Source: Neoechinorhynchus agilis (Eukaryota > Acanthocephala). From it: a DNA stretch of 64,000 bases. The notes beneath the pieces are model-generated. The model was not told the origin of the DNA, ran no database searches, and was given only the letters and a program-made list of their open reading frames with translations. This document shows, piece by piece, positions 10,803 through 21,076 of the stretch. Numbering within the stretch: position 1 is the first letter of the stretch; each line of letters begins with the position of its first letter. The stretch spans positions 16,740,001 through 16,804,000 of the forward strand of contig CM121341.1 of the NCBI GenBank assembly GCA_051530055.1, written 5' to 3'. Position numbers and translations under genes: made by a program.

Positions 10803-11189
10803 GTGCGATTCACTAAGCCACCGATCAGCGCGAAGTACCTGAGGATTTTGATTTTCTGCGAAGAATCATTAGTTTGCGATTTGATCGTAATAAATATTGA
10901 TTTGTGTGGCGATATCTATTATCGATTCGGTGAAGCTTATTTAATGCCTTTGCTGGAACGCAAATTAGGAGTTATTTACAAAAGCAATTCAAACGCCAAT
11001 GCAAATATTGGTGTTTGCCAAAAATTGTTTGATGTTTGTTTGAAGGTACCTCCACCCAATCGCATTGTTGCTTGCCTCCATTTTAGCGAAATAGTCGACA
11101 CTTTCGATCAGCCATTGATATACTTCGAATTTTTCCACCATCTTCTTTGGACTTGTAGTGATCGCCAATCAAATAAATTGACGAAATGA
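10803..11189 (+). CDS. Hypothetical protein, weak support
   Basis: A 128-codon frame starting MRFTKPPISAKYLRIL. Its middle (CGDIYYRFGEAYLMPLLER, then NIGVCQKLFDVCLKVPPPN and FDQPLIYFEFFHH) has a plausible coding composition with four or more cysteines. No domain, signal peptide or membrane helix is clear and no neighbouring exons were found. It could be an exon of a larger gene or a chance frame. Confidence 0.25.
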   Translation: MRFTKPPISAKYLRILIFCEESLVCDLIVINIDLCGDIYYRFGEAYLMPLLERKLGVIYKSNSNANANIGVCQKLFDVCLKVPPPNRIVACLHFSEIVDTFDQPLIYFEFFHHLLWTCSDRQSNKLTK

Positions 11190-11689
11190 TAAGTCGATGT
11201 CTACTTGTTCAAAATCTGCAATTATTTTTATTAGGATTCGGATCAATTTTTGAATTCAACGATTGTGCCAAGTTGGGTATTGTCGTTGTTAGGAGAATTG
11301 GAATCCGTTTCTAAAACTCGAGTTGAAGCGAATTTTTGCTGGATGAAGTATTTCCACTGCCGTTGTTGAGCTCTCCTCTTTCGTATTAACCTTGGTGACT
11401 AAATTGGAATTGTAGCATTTTCTAATTAGCAACTTTCAATAACTCACAAGTAACAGTTTCGTTTGATCGATCCGGCAATTCGCCTTTGCTTGAACAATCC
11501 GCTTTGTTTTCCATTTAATTGTATTGAGTCTTGAAAAAATAATATTTTCATTGTGCTCGTCGCCTTTTATCGATGAAAAATTCTATTGTGTAAAGGTATT
11601 GAAAATTGGATCACCAATTTTGATTTGTTAAAAAAAATCGTGTCTGAAATTCATGAAATAAACTGGGTCATGTTAAATAAAAACAATAT

Positions 11690-11830
11690 TATTTGTATCT
11701 GGCGCAAAAATTAAAAGAAATATATTGATTCAAATATGTTGTGCCTTTATCAAGGTTGTTTGCAAGTGTTTACGACGACCTTGATAAAGGCGAATCAATA
11801 AATTTCTTTTAATTTTTACACCAGATACAA
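11690..11830. repeat. Foldback element (about 140 bp hairpin)
   Basis: The left arm ctggcgcaaaaattaaaaga is mirrored by the right arm tcttttaatttttacaccag. Inside them are imperfect inverted stretches cctttatcaagg and ccttgataaagg around a central loop. It belongs to the same family as the elements at 14.6-14.8 kb and 17.56-17.75 kb, which carry a tatggcggaaaa end and a tccgatatttcgg inner motif. Confidence 0.65.
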
Positions 11831-12028
11831 ACATGAACAATTCAATTTTCAAAAACAACAACAACATTACGAAATCTAATGGCGACCAGTTCATCGAAGA
11901 AGTCATTTAAGACGAATTTAGTACTCATGAATGGAAACCATGCACACTTCAACGAATTCGAATGCATACGGATGACTGAGAAATGGACAGACATTTCAAT
12001 GGTTTGTTTTTCCGATGAATACCTTAAA

Positions 12029-12447
12029 GGGAAATTGGCAAATATGGACATGATACTGAATTAAAAGATGCTAACCTAAAAGTAGATTGTGTTATAACTG
12101 GTTGCGTTGCAGTTGATCCTAGAAATGGAAACCGAATCGGGAAAGGCCTTAGATACGGCGATCTTGAACATGCAATTCTCAGTGAATGTGCCATTTTATC
12201 AACTGCGATTCCAATAATTGCTGTGTGCCATTCTTGCCAACTTGTTGATTTTCCACCACAATTAATAAGATCTCATGATGTCGCCGTGGACATAATCGCA
12301 ACCGAAAAAAATGTTATCAAGACTAATTTTGAAGTCTGAAATAGAACCCGAACTCAATGGAGATTATTGACTAGTACGCAAATCAATCAAATAACTTTGC
12401 CAAAGGACTTAAAACGCGATCAGTCAACAGAAGTACCAATATCCTGA
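12029..12447 (+). pseudogene. MTHFSD-like remnant (5-formyl-THF cyclo-ligase domain protein)
   Basis: The frame reads KVDCVITGCVAVDPRNGN, then RIGKGLRYGDLEHAILSE, then VCHSCQLVDFP and HDVAVDIIATEKNVIKT. This matches the MTHFSD pattern VDLVVVGSVAV...RIGKGEGYADLEYAM...VHDCQVVDIPEELV..HD..VDYILTPTRVI. After TNFEV comes a stop, and in the same frame WRLLTSTQINQITLPKDL follows, resembling the family's next segment. Between them a GAACTCAATGG stretch reads as the conserved E-P-x-x-N-G only in another frame. The N-terminal half of the cyclo-ligase fold is not found upstream. I read this as a decayed gene, although a short undetected intron at 12335-12360 is possible. Confidence 0.65.
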
Positions 12448-12552
12448 GCAAAAAATAATAATGAAGAATCGGACTTAAAAAATATTTTCAAATTTTATTA
12501 TTATTGTGGGCCAGGATAAAAAACATTATTTATTAGATCACTACCCCGCATA

Positions 12553-13584
12553 TCACTTTTTAAGATGTGCTTCCAATCTCTGAAGCTTCACCAGTGCACC
12601 CTTAATGTAGCATGATAAATGTTCATTAGCCTGATTAAGTTCATGTGATGCTACAAGAGATTGCAGACGAGATGGTACTTGCAAAGGAGGAAGTAATTGG
12701 GTTATATCTTCAGGAAGTAAAGCTTCGCCCTTCGCCCTTCGCTGTTCATTTTCCCGACGACGTTCAATCGTTAGGTTATGACGCTGTTGATTGAATCGCT
12801 GTAATTGCCTGGCATAGGTAGAAATTCCATAGCTTTCTGTAATTAGGTTGTCTAATCGAACAGCAAGGCCATCGAGAGCAGACTCGAGTACGGACGAAGA
12901 ATCGATATCTAGAACCTTTTCATCACTGGGATGGCTAGCTGCGATATCCATCATAAGAAGTGATGTCAATGGAGGTGATTTGACTGCGATTGGGATTTCT
13001 TGAAGAAGCGACTTATAGGTTATTCCTCTTCGACTTATAAGTTCAGGAGGGACATCAGCCAGGTTCGCGGTAAGAGAAAGAGCACTTTTGCTAAGCCGAA
13101 AAGCCTTGAGATTTATAGCACCAGCATCTGATCTAATAGGATCGTAAATCAAGGCTACATTTACACCCGTTCGACGATTATAGTCCTGCAATGAAACAGC
13201 GAGGTTCATTCCTTCGGCGACTAAGTTTGTAGATCGACTTGCGGTTGGAGGTACAGTTTGATAGAATCCGAGTTGAAGATAGTCGCATCCCGATTCACGG
13301 AGGAAATTGATCATTTCTGATTGGTATTGTTCCGGATCATTGGGAGATGGAGCTGGGATGGCTGCTTCGCTCTGATGACGAGGTGCATAAGTGTTTGGCA
13401 AGGCAAAGCAATTGGTGATCTCAAGGACGTTTTCCATAAAGAGACCAACCAAACTGCCACTGGCCATTTCCTCACCTTCATCAGCCGCATGCTCGACTAT
13501 TTTGGACACAACAACTGGGTCAATGTGGATCAAATCGTAATTAATCGATTCGGATTCTGTTCCGTTGATAGTGCTTGGTTCCAT
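12553..13584 (-). CDS. EIF3H: Eukaryotic translation initiation factor 3 subunit H
   Basis: A 343-residue single frame from MEPSTINGTESES. The N-terminal MPN domain (about residues 15-150) reads HIDPVVVSKIVEHAADEGEE, GSLVGLFMENVLEITNCFALP, then YQSEMINFLRESGCDYLQLG, aligning with eIF3h. The JAMM metal ligands are absent, as expected for this scaffolding MPN protein. The C-terminal half is helical and basic (RRRENEQRRAKGEALLPEDI). Length agrees with the family (about 350). The protein is part of the eIF3 complex that recruits mRNA to the 40S ribosome. The ATG lies 19 nt after a strong acceptor (attttttcag), suggesting a spliced or trans-spliced 5' leader. It is convergent with the MTHFSD-like remnant. 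Confidence 0.9.
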   Translation of the reverse strand: MEPSTINGTESESINYDLIHIDPVVVSKIVEHAADEGEEMASGSLVGLFMENVLEITNCFALPNTYAPRHQSEAAIPAPSPNDPEQYQSEMINFLRESGCDYLQLGFYQTVPPTASRSTNLVAEGMNLAVSLQDYNRRTGVNVALIYDPIRSDAGAINLKAFRLSKSALSLTANLADVPPELISRRGITYKSLLQEIPIAVKSPPLTSLLMMDIAASHPSDEKVLDIDSSSVLESALDGLAVRLDNLITESYGISTYARQLQRFNQQRHNLTIERRRENEQRRAKGEALLPEDITQLLPPLQVPSRLQSLVASHELNQANEHLSCYIKGALVKLQRLEAHLKK

Positions 13585-13609
13585 TGAGCTGGTTAACGAC
13601 AATCTCTGA

Positions 13610-14450
13610 AAAAATAAGCTACAAACCCGGAATTTTCGACGTTGGGCTGAATGGGGAGGGTGTGGATCGCTATTAATTAAAAATGCTTTTATTTACGATC
13701 AATTTTCGAGTTTAAATTAACCACGTGCATCTAAGCAGATAAAATAGTAACAATTTAAACCAATAATCGATTTATTAGAAAAATTACTTTTGAATATATG
13801 ATACTTTAACTATAGATTTTTGAGAGTACATGCTCTAAAGAACAACCTGCAATAATAATTGTCATCGAATATCATTTCTCCAGATTTAATTTTCTACAAT
13901 TTTTTATTTTAAAAACATCTTGTTTCATTTAGCTTTCAAATTTTCTTTTTTAACCTAATAAAATGATCATCATTGTGAGTAAATTACTTATGCAAAACGA
14001 GTCATTTCGAGTTTTAAATAAATCTAAATTAAGTCAAAAAAAGAAGTCATGCTTTACCAAAACCATTTTATGTAATAAAACTCTCGAATATGTACCTTTT
14101 AAGTTTATTTTCCACTAATCGAAACCAATTCATTTTTGAACTAAATTCAAAAAACCATCAAACGAACTCAATTCCGGCGCAAAAACCCGGCCGCGTGTGC
14201 AATTCTTCAACTGCATCCAATCTTTCGCAATCTTAGCGGTTTATTTAGAACGTTGTCGTTTTAATAGCTAATTTCACCTTCTTGTCGAAAAATGGGAATA
14301 ATTGCTGGCTGTTCATTTTTAGGATTTCACTTATGAGATCGATGCTGGATGGCGAAATTTTGAATCTTAAATGTAGTGTCGGAATATGGATGACAGAGTT
14401 TTCACTGTTAAAAAAAACCTGGAGCACATATTAAAGAATCTGATTTAAGT
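13610..14450. other. Intergenic, no gene seen
   Basis: AT-rich upstream region of eIF3h. Short frames near 14245-14427 have no supporting signature. Inverted-repeat elements begin at 14453. Confidence 0.5.
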
Positions 14451-14452
14451 TT

Positions 14453-14580
14453 TAATGGCGAATTTTAATACACTCGAGCTTTAGCTTCCATTTTTAGATG
14501 CTTGAGAAGGAGGCTGAGGCCTTGAAAATTCGCAATGAAGATTTCAATAAAACTCGAGTGTGTTACAATTCGCCACTGAG
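14453..14580. repeat. Short inverted-repeat element (MITE-like)
   Basis: The left end aatggcgaattttaatacac, then tcgag, is mirrored by ctcgagtgtgttacaattcg, then ccact. Total length is about 128 bp with an unrelated centre and no coding capacity. Target duplications were not clear. Confidence 0.65.
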
Positions 14581-14614
14581 TATACAATGTTTTTAGATTG
14601 AATTATTCATGCTT

Positions 14615-14985
14615 ATCTATGGCGGAAAACTTAAGAAATTTATTAATTCCGATATTTTACAGGTACAATATCGTACCTTTAGCTCACGTATTTAAAAACT
14701 TACGAGCAACCTCGATATAGGTATGAGATTGTGCCTTAGAAATACCGAATTTAATAAATTCCTTAAATTTCCGCCATAAACAAGCAGTGTGATTTATGTA
14801 TTAAAGGTGTAAGACGGCTTCGAACAAAGTGCGGTTTCTCAATTTAGGGTATTTTTTAACATTTCAAAAAAGAGGGTTAGTAAGCTTTTGAGCCAAACAT
14901 TAATCTCTTTTGATATGTCGCCTCCGAAATACCGTAATCAATAAATTTCTTTTAATTTTCCGCCATATAAAAACATGAACAATTC
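14615..14985. repeat. Foldback elements: one complete, one half copy
   Basis: The complete element spans about 14615-14778. Its left end is tatggcggaaaacttaagaa, then atttattaattccgatatt. Its right end is aaataccgaatttaataaat, then tccttaaatttccgccata. The inner inverted parts agctcacgta...acgagcaacctcg are imperfect. A half copy at about 14925-14985 has cgcctccgaaataccg, then aatcaataaatttc, then ttccgccatataaa. Both belong to the 11.7 and 17.6 kb family. Confidence 0.65.
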
Positions 14986-15289
14986 AATCTTCAAACAAGC
15001 GGACAAAGTCCCAAATCAAGAGGAGCCAAGACATTTCTTAGATTACGGAATGACGGTTCAAATTGAGCGATTAGTTGCTTAATTTCAACAAGTACAAAAA
15101 CCGTTTACTCTGCGGCTCCAAAATCATAAGAACAACGTTAATAATAACACGTTTTATTTCAGGGAAAATACAAACCACCGAACCATGCACTTTAGGTATC
15201 TGGCGAAAATTGCTAAAGTTTTGTACGGATTTTTTCTGTTATTCAACCTTTGCAGGGGAAAACGTTAAGTTGTTAGTTAATGTTGTTTT

Positions 15290-15990
15290 CCGTCCTTTTC
15301 CGAATCAATTCGCACTTGGACAATTGAGCGGTGGAGAAGAAAGAGCGGGGGTAGAGATTTGTGCGAGGAACTGAAGGATGGAAAATGTTGGGGCGACGCG
15401 AGTGTTGTAAGTGTGAGTAAAAGGAGAAATCTGTGGTAGAAAATGAAGAGGAGGAAGATAATGAAGGTGCTTTGAGTGCTTTTTAAAGATTGGATAGAGG
15501 TGTTTTTCTAAGGGTATGAATTTGGAGGAGCAGAGTAGAGCGCACCCCTTGTGAAATGTATTAAGTTTTTTGAATAGATTAAAAGAAAAATTGCAAAAGG
15601 TTGGATATGCGTTGGTAGGATGGCCGATGTATAATAGTACTTAAGATCTGTGGATGACATTCCAAGGACTTGGAATTGTTTAAGAAGATAAAGTTTAATG
15701 GACCCTTTGTGCGACAAGATTGATGTGTGCTTGTCCCATTTTAGATTTTGCTGAAAACGAAGACCCAGTATACGAATAGAGAAGACACGATTGATAGGGA
15801 AAGGAAGAAGTGGCTGAAAGGAAGGGCTATTTGAGATTGAGGGGACGATTTCGACGCACTTTGTTAAGTTAAGGCGTAGAGATTTGGATGAATGAAATTT
15901 GTTTAAATCGGCATCTAATTGCACGAGGTCGGCAGCTGAATGGTCCGAAGTGGTGGTGTGAATAATATATTGTTGCCTTTTCATATTAAT
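15290..15990 (-). mobile_element. CR1/Jockey-like LINE, 3' fragment
   Basis: The minus-strand frame 15984-15508 reads DLVQLDADLNKFHSSKSLRL, then ILGLRFQQNLKWDKH and IKLYLLKQFQVLGMSSTDL. This is the thumb and connection region of the same LINE family as at 1-1855. Upstream parts (endonuclease, RT palm) are missing. The sequence aataacacgttttattt near 15150 also occurs near 23610 and 30070 and may mark the family's 3' end. Confidence 0.75.
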
Positions 15991-16267
15991 CTACCTTTAA
16001 TAATTAAGTAATGTCCCTATTTGTTCAATTTGAACGACGATCCTCTGCTGTTTGACTTATGAGTTTAATGTGAAAAATGAACTAAATAATAGGAAAACTG
16101 TGTTCATTGACTCCAATTGGATTTCGGTATTCGCACCACCGCAACTCCCCAGCCGTAGAACGAGCAACAAACTATTAGATTCAACAATTCCATTTGATCT
16201 TCCCTGAGGCGCACGCACACATACGATAATCAAGCTAAGCCATTATATCCTCTACTATTTTCGAACC

Positions 16268-17420
16268 TCACCATTCAGCTTCTCCGTAAGCCTTAGAGAA
16301 AACGTACTCTCTGCCATCCACATGCATAACAGCATCTTTGATAGCAAACTTCCATTTCGCTTTTGCGCGGCTAATTTTGTCATATTTGCAAATAATAATG
16401 TTACTCGTAGAATGAACTCCAGATTGTTCTTCATCTGTGAGATCATCATCAGAGTTCAAAGGATCCACATCTTCAACTGGTTCTGCGGTCGCTTCTTGCT
16501 CAGTAGCTGTAGCTGTCAAATCTATGCCGGACACATGACTAAACTCATCACTATCAGATAAACCAGTCTCGTCTTCCTCAATATCAGATTCATCTCCATT
16601 ATCTTCGTCACTTGAGTCATCGGGATCATCCGATTGATCGTCGGATGAAGAATGATCACGTTTACCATCCATTTGGCTAATGTCACTACGCTTTTTGACC
16701 GAATCAATCACCGTCGGTCCTGTCGATGATTGAACTGTTTGTGGGACAAATCCAAGGGATGAAACTGGATGCGCGGTTGGCCATTGTCTCGCCCGTATGT
16801 CCGAACAAACCATTGGCTCCTTTTTTATCTCCGACCAACTGTCTCTAAAGAAGTTTAAACCTGCCTCTGAGATTGCGGGTTTTGTAGTCGTTAAAGGATT
16901 GGTGATAGGAATTGCAGGCGAGTTCCTATTTGAATTATTGCCAGCATATCGATTTACCATCGGTAGAGCTGATCTTCTGTTGTTACTTTGTACATTTCCA
17001 ACTAACTGTACGAACGGTTGTTGCATTGGAACCACGTGAATATCTCTTGGCTCAGTTTTGACAACGTGTGGATGATGAATCGATTGTCCGATATACATTG
17101 TTTGCTTTGAATGTCTTTGAGTATTGGTTTGTGATCGAAGATCTGATATTTGACCCAACACACCGGACTGAATCAACCGCTGCTCCCAGCCCTATTTTAG
17201 GAGAAAAGTAAAGCCGGTAATTTTTTAAATAGGTGAAATGTATACTTTACGTATCAAGTCCACTCTGTCCTGCCCAATACCTTTATCCTTAAACAACTTC
17301 GATACCCGGTCCAATGATTCATCGATTACTTCACAATACAACTTTTGCTACGATATTAGAGTAAGCAATGAAAATGAGGACGAGTTCAACGAATACCGTT
17401 TGATTCGGATGATGTTGCAT
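16268..17420 (-). CDS. GTF2A1: Transcription initiation factor IIA alpha/beta subunit
   Basis: Three exons. Exon 1 (17420-17397) encodes MQHHPNQT. Exon 2 (17341-17246) encodes LYCEVIDESLDRVSKLFKDK and on to DLIRK, the N-terminal four-helix-bundle segment. Exon 3 (17191-16268) begins GWEQRLIQSGVL and carries the long linker. Introns are 55 and 54 nt, both GT...AG and in phase 0. The total is about 347 residues. The linker has an acidic run (SDDQSDDPDDSSDEDNGDES), then DVDPLNSDDDLTDEE. The C-terminal beta-barrel segment NIIICKYDKISRAKAKWKF, then DAVMHVDGREYVFSKAYG, ends EAEW, as in human TFIIA. It stabilises TBP on promoter DNA with the gamma subunit. The assignment is secure. Exon 1 is the least certain part. 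Confidence 0.9.
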
Positions 17421-17559
17421 GTAATCTGGGTATGAATATGAGTTCGGTATCATATCTGAAACTTTTGGTAGCGCTATCAATGAACCAAAATTAGAACTGC
17501 TAAATGTGCCAGAAACGACTTTAAAAAAGACAAATATAGCATTGTGTGAAGAGTGAATC

Positions 17560-17745
17560 GTTTAGGTTTTTATATAGCGGAAAAATTGAAGTAATTTATT
17601 TATTGAATCCGATATTTCGGCACCATCAGGTTGTTTAAGTGTTTTATTGGCCTTAAACCAATTCGATAAAGGTACACGATTGCGCCGAAATATCGGATTT
17701 AACAATAAATTACTTCAATTTTTCCGCCACATTAAAAATATAACA
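17560..17745. repeat. Foldback element, about 180 bp
   Basis: The left arm atagcggaaaaattgaagta, then atttatttattgaatccgat, is mirrored by atcggatttaacaataaatt, then acttcaatttttccgccac. Inner repeats ttaaacaacctgatgg and related parts are imperfect. The motif gaatccgatatttcggc sits in both arms. It shares ends with the copies at 14.6 and 60.25 kb and has no coding capacity. Confidence 0.75.
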
Positions 17746-19490
17746 TTGTTTTTAAATAACACTTTCATTTGTTCGAAGTTTGCAGATAAACGTCAGCGAT
17801 TAATCATCTTATCTGTGATGAATTAAGCTTTTTTAAGTCACATTCATCAATGATGACCTTTCTTCGAATCTTATACTACAAAACTGATTATTGCTTGCTC
17901 CAATTCGTAAGCCGAACTTAGCGCCTTTCGTCCAGTGAGCCATTCTCACTACACGAGTCCGTAACTATCAGAACCATAATCGTGTGTTCGCTACACAAAT
18001 TAGTTGGAGTGCAATGAGCTTAAATCAACACTTTGTTTACAAGAAGTTCTTAATAAATACAAGGATAAACGCGTTTTACTTGAACTTATCAATTACTTTT
18101 AAGTAGTGAATCTAAGATTCTAAGAAAGAGAGCCGGGCTATTGTGGGCATGATTTTTTCAAAATTAATTGAGGATTATATTTGATGGAATTTATACGAAG
18201 GATCGGTGCTAATTGCTTGATCGCATAGGTATCGCATAAATCGACAAAATAGGGAAGATGTCAAAATGGAAACATATAATGAACGAACTTAGATGGCTTT
18301 ATGTTCTACAAAGGCACACATCGACAATCGAACAATGGATTCGACAGTTTCTTTTCAATGCAACAAATAATTGAATTGTTCGCCGCGTTGCATTTAACTG
18401 CAATTGTATTTTTGACGCTTCTAAACCCGATCCGAGTCACTGGTTTCTTTTTAATGGAAAAACCAGTTACGCCAAATAAAACTCGCGTACTTCTCGTTTA
18501 TACAGATCATAGCACAGATTTGAGCAGTATAACGAATATATTTTGTCAGCTATAGAAAAAAGGTCTCAGAAATTGATCGTTACAATATTGCGATTGATAA
18601 TGTCTAACAAAGATGAACAAGAATTATGAAATTGATACACGGGTCCTTTTCTTTGTTAATTAAAAAATAAACGTGTTATATTAAGTTTTGTATTTTCGAA
18701 AATGGACACTTGACAGGGAAAAGAAGCTTTTGCTGTCCAGGAACCTACAAAGTGGCGTGGAGATGTAAAGTGGGTTTTAACATAGCGATAAGCCGTAAGA
18801 CTGCGAAAGCTTTTTAAGTGTCAATTTGAGAAACAAAACTTGGTAAATATAACTTGTGCCAAAAGCCGTAATCTTTATTCTTACCGTTCCGCCCAAGTGT
18901 CCATTTCGAGAAAAAAACTTGATCAATCATGCGACTGGAAAATCAAGTATTATTTCGTACGTTATGAAGTGATAATTTGAGAAGAAAATTAAAAAGCCTC
19001 GACAAAATAGAGTTTTGTTATGTGTGTGCGCTCGTTTATTGGTGGATTCGATATTTCACAATTTTATACAAAAGTCCACGAACTCAAAGCTCATTTCTTA
19101 GATTTATTGATTTCATTTTAATCGCGTATAGCCGTTTCAAATTACTAGGTTTAATATTTTTGAGGGTCCTTTTATGAAACACCTCAGTTCGAGAGGTGAC
19201 GCTCGGCAAATAAAGCGAGAGCGATTTTTCAACAGTACATGAATAAAAAACCGAAACTAGAATTCAGAGGTCCATGTGAAAACTTGTTTGAAACTATTTT
19301 ATGCTACAAACGAAAGAGTAACAAGCTAGCTCGACAATGGACATAAAATGAGACCTCATCAAACGAGCATTCAGCGGGTAAACATTATTGAGTTCTTTCG
19401 TAAGTTGAGTTTTATTGCAATTATGTAGATGGCTAGAACAAAGTCGCGTCCTAGGTTCTTCGTTTGTTAAAATGGCGTTTTTTTGGTCGC
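17746..19490. other. Intergenic, no secure gene
   Basis: Several short frames (18301-18555, 18977-19177) lack any recognisable signature. Around 18690-18960 the sequence atggacacttgacaggg, then gcgtggagatgtaaagtg, resembles the 3' ends of the Penelope-like fragments at 24.83 and 42.43 kb. This suggests a heavily decayed tail of that element. Nothing else is supported. Confidence 0.4.
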
Positions 19491-19496
19491 AGCAAT

Positions 19497-20465
19497 TTAC
19501 GATGCAGTTGTGGTGTTTCGACGGCGTAAGCTATTCCCTAGATTGAATGGAACAAAATTACAACAATACGTTTTATTTTGTTTAAGAAGTGGAACCATGT
19601 ACCTCTGGGTACTCTTGATCACCTTAGAGTTGATGACGTATCCGGAAATTGGAATGGATGACGGCCGACGACAGAGAGAAAGCAAAAACATTTTATTATA
19701 GACCAAATCAGCGATCGAATCACACGCGCTGCTGCATTTGAAGTTGTCAAAATCTGCTTGCATTGACCTATTAAACGGTATTCGTCCCACATACGCGACT
19801 CCTGTCTTTTTGGATAAATCGGTAACGGTTTGAAAACTATTATTTTCGAACAAAGAAACCATGGTATGACATTCAGAGCATTCGAGTTCACCATCTTCAC
19901 CTGCCATGTTCTCCACAATTCCGATGATTTCTACTTGCATCTTTGTGCAAAACGTCACTTGTCTTCGGACGTCACAAATGGACAATAGATGATTCGTGGA
20001 TACTAACAAAGCAGCGACATTTGCTCCTATCTTCTTTATGGCATCGATGATGGCTATGTGTTCATCAGATGTTCCCGGCGGTGTGTCAATAATCGTCAGA
20101 ACGTTCGACTCAGCGTCTGGCCATTTGACAGAATCCATTAGCTTATCGATAAAGGCGCATTTCTTAGGTCCGCGCCAAATAACTGCATCCGAATCGGATT
20201 TAAGAAGGCACGAAATTGACATAAGATGTATTGGAGAACCTTTGTTGTTCTTGATTTCTATTGGAATCCACTTGTCGTTATCAACAATAACTTTTTCTAC
20301 CTTGACACCCATCAGTCTAGCCATCGAAGGTCCACTCAAATCAACGTCCAGAATTCGGATCGACGATACTTTGGTTGATAGGCGCATGGCAAGTGCACGG
20401 GCAATGCTGCTCTTTCCGACGCCACCCTTTCCGGATATTACCAACAAAAAGCACTGTCGTTGCAT
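19497..20465 (-). CDS. NUBP2: Cytosolic Fe-S cluster assembly P-loop NTPase, NUBP2/Cfd1-like
   Basis: The frame starts MQRQCFLLVISGKGGVGKSS, with the deviant Walker A GKGGVGKS almost at the N-terminus. It continues RILDVDLSGPSMARLMG, then AVIWRGPKKCAFIDKLM, then IIDTPPGTSDEHIAI (switch II) and DVRRQVTFCTKM. The bridging Cys pair is ECSECH (CxxC). Absence of an N-terminal four-cysteine cluster favours NUBP2 over NUBP1. In the family it forms a heterotetrameric scaffold with NUBP1 for cytosolic and nuclear Fe-S proteins. The last 65 residues or so (after DSIADLVYNKM) extend past the normal family end and have no counterpart I know. They may be read-through after loss of the usual stop, or an unrecognised intron. 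Confidence 0.85.
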   Translation of the reverse strand: MQRQCFLLVISGKGGVGKSSIARALAMRLSTKVSSIRILDVDLSGPSMARLMGVKVEKVIVDNDKWIPIEIKNNKGSPIHLMSISCLLKSDSDAVIWRGPKKCAFIDKLMDSVKWPDAESNVLTIIDTPPGTSDEHIAIIDAIKKIGANVAALLVSTNHLLSICDVRRQVTFCTKMQVEIIGIVENMAGEDGELECSECHTMVSLFENNSFQTVTDLSKKTGVAYVGRIPFNRSMQADFDNFKCSSACDSIADLVYNKMFLLSLCRRPSSIPISGYVINSKVIKSTQRYMVPLLKQNKTYCCNFVPFNLGNSLRRRNTTTAS

Positions 20466-20624
20466 TTTTATAATATCTAAATTCAAAGGTTTTCCTGGGG
20501 GTTTTCAGCTGTAAACTAGTCATAAAATTTTGTTTCCGCAAAATTAAAGGGATTTATCAGAACTTCTTAGTTTTCCCCACCTCTAGGATTCAAAAATTCC
20601 CTGATTTATTTTCCCCCGATATTT

Positions 20625-20768
20625 CACCTCTCGGAAAATTCGGACATTTCCCCGGTTTGCCACATCTAAAATACGTTTGTAAGCTTTTAAATAAAGGAAC
20701 ACGAGCTTAAATACTTAAAGGCATATTATAGATGTGGCATACCGGGGAAATGTCGGAATTATCCTAGA
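20625..20768. repeat. MITE-like element with about 35-bp terminal inverted repeats
   Basis: The left end attcggacatttccccggtt, then tgccacatctaaaat, is mirrored by attatagatgtggcatac, then cggggaaatgtcggaat. The interior is about 70 bp and AT-rich with no coding frame. It lies between the divergent NUBP2 and nucleoporin genes, so it could affect the shared upstream region. Confidence 0.75.
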
Positions 20769-21076
20769 TGTTAAATTTATGGCCGCATTCAACATCTAAC
20801 TACCAAAGAAAGATCTGATTCAGTGGAGATTCTTTTAATGTTCCGCCGCCCCAAAAACACTGACGTCACTCATCGCTTCCCCCTTCCCCGAGCGAATTAT
20901 GCTTCTTCAAACGATAAACAAACCAGTTACGCGGTTTAAAATACGTCACACCCGTCTCCTACTCTAATTGGCTGTTTCATTTCTATTCTGGAAGAACACA
21001 AAATGCGCCTTTGACTTCTTCGCCGCAAGGCCGCACACTCCGGCGTACCACACACACTCGCCTCTTCCTTTTCAAG

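Noticed and set aside
18301-18555. 84-codon plus-strand frame with a hydrophobic centre
   Set aside because: No family, no splice partner, and a length expected by chance.
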